Assembly (NCBI RefSeq): GCF_042650605.1
Contig: NZ_JBHSBN010000016.1
Span: forward strand, 62,001-126,000
Length of the DNA stretch: 64,000 nucleotides
Direction of reading: 5' to 3'
DNA from: Micromonospora_J zhanjiangensis
GTDB lineage: Bacteria; Actinomycetota; Actinomycetes; Mycobacteriales; Micromonosporaceae
Both the position numbers and the translations under genes were made by a program. Positions 59,921-64,000 of the stretch are shown here, piece by piece. Positions within the stretch are counted from its first letter, which is position 1, and each line of letters opens with the position of its first letter. Under the pieces are notes generated by a model, which made no database searches, was not told where the DNA came from, and saw nothing but the letters and a program-made list of their open reading frames with translations.

Positions 59921-60985
59921 GTGAGCGCGGCGGCGTGGCGGCCCGGACCGACGAACACCCTGACCGACGTGACCGGCCTGCGGGTCGGACATCACGGGCG
60001 GACCGGCGACGGGTGGCTGACCGGCTGCACGGTGGTGCTCGCGCCGCCCGGCGGCGCGATCGGCGGGGTGGACGTGCGCGGCGGCGGGCCGGGCACCCGG
60101 GAGACCGACGTGCTCGACCCGCGCAACCTGGTCGACCGGGTACACGCGGTGCTGCTGGCCGGTGGCAGCGTCTTCGGGCTGGACGCGGCGGCCGGGGTGG
60201 TCGGTCGACTCGCCGACGCCGGTGTCGGGTTCCCGGTCGGCGCCGGCCCGGGCGAGGTCGTCCCGATCGTTCCGGCCGCGATCCTGTTCGACCTGGGTCG
60301 GGGCGGCCGGTTCCGGGCCACGCCGGATGCGGGATTCGGGGCCGCGGCGTACGACGCGGCGAGCGACGGACCGGTGCTGCTCGGGTCGGTCGGGGCGGGC
60401 ACCGGCGCGCGGGCGGGCGGGATGAAGGGCGGGATCGGCTCGGCCAGCACCGTGCTGGACGGCGGGACGACGGTGGCGGCGCTGGTCGCGGTCAACGCCG
60501 TCGGATCACCCGTCGACCCGACCACCGGGGAGCTGTACGGCGCCCGGTACGGCCTGGCCGGCGAGTTCGACGGGCTGCGGGCGCCGGATCCGGCCGACCT
60601 GACCGCGGTGCGGGAATCCCTGGCCACCGCGACGACCGGTCGGGTAGGTGGCACGCCGTTGAACACCACGCTCGCGGTGGTGGGCACGGACGCCCCGCTG
60701 ACCAAGGCACAGTGCCAGAAGCTCGCCGGGATCGGGCACGACGGGCTGGCCCGGGCGATCCGGCCGGTGCACTCGATGTTCGACGGGGACACGGTGTTCG
60801 CGCTGTCCACCGGGGCCGACGGGGGTACGGATCCGCTGGCCTTCAACGCGCTGCTGGCCGCGGCCGGCGACACGGTCAGTCGGGCGGTGGCACACGCGAT
60901 GTTGGCCGCCACGGGGGTCGAGGGCATCGCCGGCTACGCCGACCTGTTCCCCGGCGCGGTCCGGGACCGGCCCGCGGAAGGATGA
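59921..60985 (+). CDS. P1/DmpA-family (S58) N-terminal-nucleophile peptidase
   Basis: 354 residues. NTLTDVTGLRVGHH opens the family, followed by DVRGGGPGTRETDVLDPRNLV, VLLAGGSVFGLDAAAGV and VGAGTGARAGGMKGGIGSAS. The self-processing region is GGTPLNTTLAVVGTDAPLTKAQCQKLA near residue 245, where Thr would become the new N terminus. Enzymes of this group are beta-aminopeptidases or L-aminopeptidases. GTG 59921 is chosen because homology begins 5-10 residues later. Confidence 0.87.
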   Translation: MSAAAWRPGPTNTLTDVTGLRVGHHGRTGDGWLTGCTVVLAPPGGAIGGVDVRGGGPGTRETDVLDPRNLVDRVHAVLLAGGSVFGLDAAAGVVGRLADAGVGFPVGAGPGEVVPIVPAAILFDLGRGGRFRATPDAGFGAAAYDAASDGPVLLGSVGAGTGARAGGMKGGIGSASTVLDGGTTVAALVAVNAVGSPVDPTTGELYGARYGLAGEFDGLRAPDPADLTAVRESLATATTGRVGGTPLNTTLAVVGTDAPLTKAQCQKLAGIGHDGLARAIRPVHSMFDGDTVFALSTGADGGTDPLAFNALLAAAGDTVSRAVAHAMLAATGVEGIAGYADLFPGAVRDRPAEG

Positions 60986-60991
60986 CGGCGC

Positions 60992-61028
60992 GGCGGTGGG
61001 GCGTGGCCCCCCGCCACGCCCCACCGCC
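60992..61028. terminator. Bidirectional terminator between the P1 peptidase and GH25 genes
   Basis: A 16-bp perfect GC-rich stem (60992-61007 / 61013-61028) with a C5 loop, 6 bases after one stop and 11 before the other. Confidence 0.85.
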
Positions 61029-61039
61029 ATTCCCCTCGG

Positions 61040-61792
61040 TCAGCAGGTTCCGTTGCAGGCCAACACCTTGAGCCGGTCCAGGGTGCCGTTCCATACGTTC
61101 TGGTCCCCCGGGAACGTGCCGGACGAGGCGTACTGCCAGAACGAGTACGTCCCCCAGCCGGCCGGCAGGGTGCCCACGCTGCTGGAGTAGCGGGCGATCC
61201 ACAGCGGGTTGTTCGTCGCGAACTGCGAGGTGTTTCCGGTGCAGGTGCTCCACCAGTCGGTGGTGGTGTAGATGGTGGCCCACCGGCCGGTGCGCGAGTA
61301 GTACTGGTTCACGAAGGACGCGATCCAGCTGCGCATCGAGGCCTGCGAGAGGCCGTAGCAGGTCGACCCGTACGGGTTGTACTCGATGTCCAGGGCCCCG
61401 GGCAGCGTTTTGCCGTCCTTCGACCAGCCACCACCGTGGCTGATGAAGTAGTCGGCCTGGGCGGCGCCGGTGGTGGTGTCCGGCCGGGCGAAGTGGTACG
61501 CCCCCCGGATCATGCCCACGTTGTACGACCCGTTGTACTGCTGGGCGAAGGACGGGTTGGTGTAGTAGGTGCCCTCGGTCGCCTTGACGTAGGCGAACCG
61601 GGCGCCGTTGCTGTAGGCGGCCGACCAGTTGACGTTGCCCTGGTAGTTGGACACGTCCATGCCGGGCAGGCCCGCCGGTGCGGCGCTGGCCGGGGCGGCC
61701 ACCAGCGCCGTCCCGGCGGTGACGCACAGCGCCGACAGCAGGGCCAGTAGCCGCGCCCGGGTCCTCGCCACCGACCTTCCGAGTTGGTTCAT
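61040..61792 (-). CDS. Secreted GH25 muramidase (lysozyme)
   Basis: 250 residues. A Sec signal peptide (basic SVARTRARLLALLSALCVTAGTALVAAPASAAP, cleavage likely after ASA) precedes a single GH25 domain: LPGMDVSNYQGNVNWSAAYSNGARFAYVKATEG, GAYHFARPD and the catalytic DxE in LPGALDIEYNPYG. It lacks a wall-binding domain. It cleaves MurNAc-GlcNAc bonds of peptidoglycan, for wall turnover or competition. ATG 61792 is followed upstream by an unusually A/T-rich stretch (61840-61920), a likely strong promoter. Confidence 0.93.
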   Translation of the reverse strand: MNQLGRSVARTRARLLALLSALCVTAGTALVAAPASAAPAGLPGMDVSNYQGNVNWSAAYSNGARFAYVKATEGTYYTNPSFAQQYNGSYNVGMIRGAYHFARPDTTTGAAQADYFISHGGGWSKDGKTLPGALDIEYNPYGSTCYGLSQASMRSWIASFVNQYYSRTGRWATIYTTTDWWSTCTGNTSQFATNNPLWIARYSSSVGTLPAGWGTYSFWQYASSGTFPGDQNVWNGTLDRLKVLACNGTC

Positions 61793-62038
61793 GGTTGCCT
61801 CCGAGAGGGGGTGAGCCGCATCAGCGGCATTGACGGAGATCGACCTGTGAGAAAAGATCTGCCAGCCATTAGGGCACAGATGGAAAGAAATATTCAAGTG
61901 GTTCGTTGAAGATTTTCTCCGCGCGCGTTCCGTCGACCCCGGGATCGGCGACCCGGCGGACGGGCCGCGGCGGGAACCGCGGCCGGCCGGTACGCTGGGC
62001 GCCCGGGGCCGCACCGGGCGGCCGGAAGGTGGCGAGCC

Positions 62039-62458
62039 GTGGTGGTCGATCCGCCGTACACAGTGCACCCGATCGGTCGGGTCCGGTCGCCGCTGACCGA
62101 CCGCGACCTCGCTCCCCGACAGGGCGACGAGGGTGCACCGGAGTCCACCCTGGTGTTCACCGCGGACGTCGCACCGGGCCTGGCCGGGATCGCGGTCGGC
62201 GCGGAACTGCTCGTCCTGACCTGGCTGGACCGGGCCGACCGGGACGTGCTGGTGGTCCACCCGCGGGGCGACCGCGACCGGCCGGAGCAGGGCGTGTTCA
62301 CCACCAGGTCGCCCGACCGGCCCAACCCGATCGGGCTGCACCGGGTGACGGTGCTGTCCGTCGACGGTACGCGCCTGCGGGTGCGGGATCTGGAGGCGCT
62401 GGACGGCACGCCGGTGCTGGACGTGAAGCCGGTACTCGGCCCGCCCGACGAGCGCTGA
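62039..62458 (+). CDS. TrmO/YaeB (TsaA)-family protein
   Basis: 139 residues: YTVHPIGRVRSPLTDRDLAPRQGDEGAPESTLVFT, LLVLTWLDRADRDVLVVHP, GVFTTRSPDRPNPIGLHRVTVLSVDG and LDGTPVLDVKPVL. RSPDRPNPIGL is the core signature of the tRNA m6t6A methyltransferase TrmO domain. The protein is the short form without the C-terminal extension. GTG 62039 or 62042 starts it, after GGAAGG. Confidence 0.87.
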   Translation: MVVDPPYTVHPIGRVRSPLTDRDLAPRQGDEGAPESTLVFTADVAPGLAGIAVGAELLVLTWLDRADRDVLVVHPRGDRDRPEQGVFTTRSPDRPNPIGLHRVTVLSVDGTRLRVRDLEALDGTPVLDVKPVLGPPDER

Positions 62459-62541
62459 GCGGCCGTCCCGCGCGGGACCGGGCGCCGACCCCGTCCGGCG
62501 GCGCGGATCGAGCGCCGGTGCGACTTGTACAGCGGGTGCGC

Positions 62542-62763
62542 TCAGCCGGTGGGCAGCAGACCGCGCACGTAGCCGGCCTGCCCGGCGTGCTGGAGGTCGT
62601 CGTCGACGACACTGACCAGCCGGACGTCGAGGGTCACCGGCGGATCCCACCGCTCGTCGACCACCCGGTCGAGGTCCGCCGGCCGCAGACCACGCAGGAA
62701 CTTCCGGGTCCGGGCCGCGACGGCCTCGTGGTAGTCGACCAGCGCCCGCGCGGCGGGCCGGAC
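62542..62763 (-). pseudogene. 3' fragment of a DinB-superfamily (DUF664-like) gene
   Basis: About 70 residues: ARALVDYHEAVAARTRKFLRGLRPADLDRVVDERWDPPVTLDVRLVSVVDDDLQHAGQAGYVRGLLPTG, the C-terminal half of a DinB-like four-helix protein with a His in LQHAGQ. The N-terminal half is missing; upstream the frame runs into a terminator and the DoxX gene with no start. It is likely a deletion remnant. Confidence 0.7.
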
Positions 62764-62789
62764 ACCCCCGGGAGGTGTCCGGCCCGCCG
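62751..62789 (-). terminator. Terminator of the DoxX gene
   Basis: A perfect stem of about 16 bp, containing GCGGGCCGGACACC / GGTGTCCGGCCCGC (62753-62766, 62774-62787) with a 7-base loop, 12 bases after the DoxX stop. Confidence 0.85.
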
Positions 62790-62801
62790 ACGATCCGGGC
62801 G

Positions 62802-63380
62802 CTACCGGAGCCAGGGCATCCGCCGCACCAGCGGAAGCCGGGCCCAGAAGCGTCCCAGTCCCAGGGTGTCGCCCGCGCCGACCAGCGCCAACCCGGCGAG
62901 CACGGCGGCGTAGACCAGGTGGTCGTCCATGAAGACGTTGTTCTCCGGGGGCAGCACGGCCGACCACATCATCACCAGCAGCAGCCCACCGGCGACCGCC
63001 GCGACCCGCAGCCCGATGCCGAGCAGCAGGGCGACACCGATGGCGAGCAGGCCGAGCATGAACAGCCAGTCCGCCCAGGCGCTGCCGGCGATGGCGTGGT
63101 AGAAGCCCTTGAACGGGCCTTCGGCGCCGAACTTGAGGAAGCCCTGCGTCGGGTGCCCGCCGTTGATCCAGGCGGCCTTGCTGGCGGTCTCGTGCCCGAG
63201 GCCGAACGTCTTGTCCAGGAACGCCCACAGGAAGATCCAACCCAGGGCCAGCCGGGTGCCGGCCCAGACGTACCGGGCCGCCTTCTGCCGGGTGCTCTCG
63301 GTGGGCCGGGAGACCGCCGGAGCGGTCGTCGCGGGGGTGGGCCGCTCAAGCATCGCGGTCATGGTCTGCCGTCCCTTCAT
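62802..63380 (-). CDS. DoxX-family membrane protein
   Basis: 192 residues with four spans: WAGTRLALGWIFLWAFLDKTFGLG, then after a loop DWLFMLGLLAIGVALLLGIGLRVAAVAGGLLLVMMWSAVL and HLVYAAVLAGLALVGAGDTLGLG. LGWIFLWAFLDKTFGLG is typical of DoxX/thiosulfate-quinone-oxidoreductase-like proteins. A Thr/Pro N terminus precedes. ATG 63380 or the internal ATG 63362 may start it. It lies 30 bases after a nitroreductase gene, suggesting a redox pair. Confidence 0.85.
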   Translation of the reverse strand: MKGRQTMTAMLERPTPATTAPAVSRPTESTRQKAARYVWAGTRLALGWIFLWAFLDKTFGLGHETASKAAWINGGHPTQGFLKFGAEGPFKGFYHAIAGSAWADWLFMLGLLAIGVALLLGIGLRVAAVAGGLLLVMMWSAVLPPENNVFMDDHLVYAAVLAGLALVGAGDTLGLGRFWARLPLVRRMPWLR

Positions 63381-63410
63381 CGCTTTCTTCCCCGTTCGCC
63401 GGGGCCACCT

Positions 63411-64000
63411 CTATTGGACGCCGGGCGCGGTGACACCGGCAGGGCCGGCGGTCCGTGGTACGCCGGGACTTTGGTCCCGCTCCTCGAGGACCTCGGCGAC
63501 GTCCCGGCGCGGGGTGGGCCAACCCGGCTGGCCGTAGCCGACGCGCAACACGATCTGCGGGGTGCCGTACCGGCCCAGGGCCAGCCGTAGCTGTTCCCGG
63601 GCGGCGGGCACCTCGATCGGTTGGGACAGCAGCGACACGGCGAGCCGGGCGTCGGTGGCGGTGAGCAGCACCCGCTGCAACGCCTGACCGGCCCGGATCT
63701 GGTCGGCGGCGGTGTCGCCGGCGCAGCCGAGCACCGCCACCAGCGGTTCGGGTTCGAGGTCCCGCCCGGGCGCCCGGGTCCGTACCCCGAAGGGGCGCTG
63801 CGGGAACAGGTCCTGCGGCTCGGGGACCGGCCCGCCGGAACCCACCGGCACCCCGTCCGGGGCCTCGACCCGGCGGGTCCACCGGGCCACCTCAGCCCGG
63901 TACCGGGGATCGCGGTCCAGCACCCGGTTGGCGCCGTGCGCGATCTCGGCCAGCGCGGCCACCGGAGCGGGGCCGATGACCAGCTCCAGCCAGGCGCCCT
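63411..64000 (-). CDS. Acg-like FMN nitroreductase-family protein, 5'-truncated by the window edge
   Basis: About 196 C-terminal residues are visible (ELVIGPAPVAALAEIAHGANRVLDRDPRYRAEVARWTRR). DLFPQRPFGVRTRAPGRDLEPEPLVAVLGCAGDTAADQIRAGQALQRVLLTATDARLAVSLLSQPIEVPAAREQLR is characteristic of the Acg/Rv3127-type nitroreductases linked to dormancy regulons in mycobacteria. LRVGYGQPGWPTPRRDV ends the family. The start lies beyond base 64000. Proximity to DoxX fits a redox-stress unit; no DosR-type box could be assessed. Confidence 0.83.
   Translation of the reverse strand, partial: GAWLELVIGPAPVAALAEIAHGANRVLDRDPRYRAEVARWTRRVEAPDGVPVGSGGPVPEPQDLFPQRPFGVRTRAPGRDLEPEPLVAVLGCAGDTAADQIRAGQALQRVLLTATDARLAVSLLSQPIEVPAAREQLRLALGRYGTPQIVLRVGYGQPGWPTPRRDVAEVLEERDQSPGVPRTAGPAGVTAPGVQ

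Noticed and set aside
1..64000. tRNA genes, rRNA genes, CRISPR arrays, insertion sequences, prophage
   Set aside because: No cloverleaf-like TTCGA-loop sequences with CCA-side stems, no spaced repeats, and no transposase or integrase motifs in any convincing frame.

Overview
The window is a very GC-rich, gene-dense actinomycete chromosome segment. Many start codons are GTG, and long runs of genes overlap by 4 bases (ATGA/GTGA). The gene content (hopanoid operon, SapB-type lanthipeptide cluster, actinobacterial nucleotide-sugar and glycosyltransferase genes) suggests Micromonosporaceae or a close relative. That placement is inference; no rRNA or other taxonomic marker is present. I saw no tRNA, rRNA, IS element, phage module or CRISPR array.

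Layout. (1) 1-9.7 kb: a catabolic and phosphorus-handling region. A minus-strand operon (7773 to 1541) encodes two FGGY sugar kinases, a histidine phosphatase, a DeoR regulator, a D-2-hydroxyacid dehydrogenase and an inositol-monophosphatase-like enzyme. It is followed by a glycerophosphodiesterase and a truncated ABC permease, and it faces a PiT phosphate transporter with its PhoU-like partner. TGTTAA/TTAACA-type palindromes recur upstream of three transcription units. (2) 9.7-21.1 kb: a surface polysaccharide region with a flippase, glycosyltransferases, a nucleotide-sugar dehydrogenase and epimerase and a methyltransferase. A Tat-exported helveticin-like protein, an HhH membrane protein and a streptomycin-6-kinase-like enzyme lie among them. 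(3) 22.1-30.1 kb: a complete SapB/AmfS-type class III lanthipeptide cluster with LanKC synthetase, precursor peptide, two ABC half-transporters and two RamR-type regulators. (4) 30.4-35.9 kb: a repeat-bearing hypothetical protein, a PaaI-like thioesterase, asparagine synthetase paired with an M15-like zinc peptidase, and an SDR. (5) 35.9-44.3 kb: a seven-gene translationally coupled hopanoid operon (hpnC-hpnD-hpnE-prenyl synthase-shc-hpnG/IspH-like fusion-hpnH). (6) 44.4-48.0 kb: a DMT permease and two glycosyltransferases. (7) 48.0-54.4 kb: a patchwork of regulators, small stress proteins and decayed genes. It opens with what I read as a yybP-ykoY (Mn2+) riboswitch controlling a 58-residue membrane protein. 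(8) 54.7-64 kb: an acyltransferase-NPCBM protein, a peroxiredoxin-like protein, an ECF sigma/anti-sigma pair, a STAS protein, a P1-type peptidase, a secreted GH25 muramidase, a TrmO-like protein, a DinB fragment, DoxX and a truncated nitroreductase.

How the parts fit together. Regions 2, 3 and 5 all concern the cell surface: exported glycans, a surfactant lanthipeptide that in Streptomyces lets aerial hyphae escape surface tension, and hopanoids that stiffen membranes. The strongest candidates for new biology are the manganese riboswitch whose 3' strand is exactly complementary to the ribosome-binding site of a tiny membrane-protein gene, and the SapB-like peptide with an octaglycine leader segment and paired hairpins after its gene. 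Next come the HpnG fusion to a cysteine-less IspH-like domain and a 42-base near-perfect palindrome at 49.4 kb.
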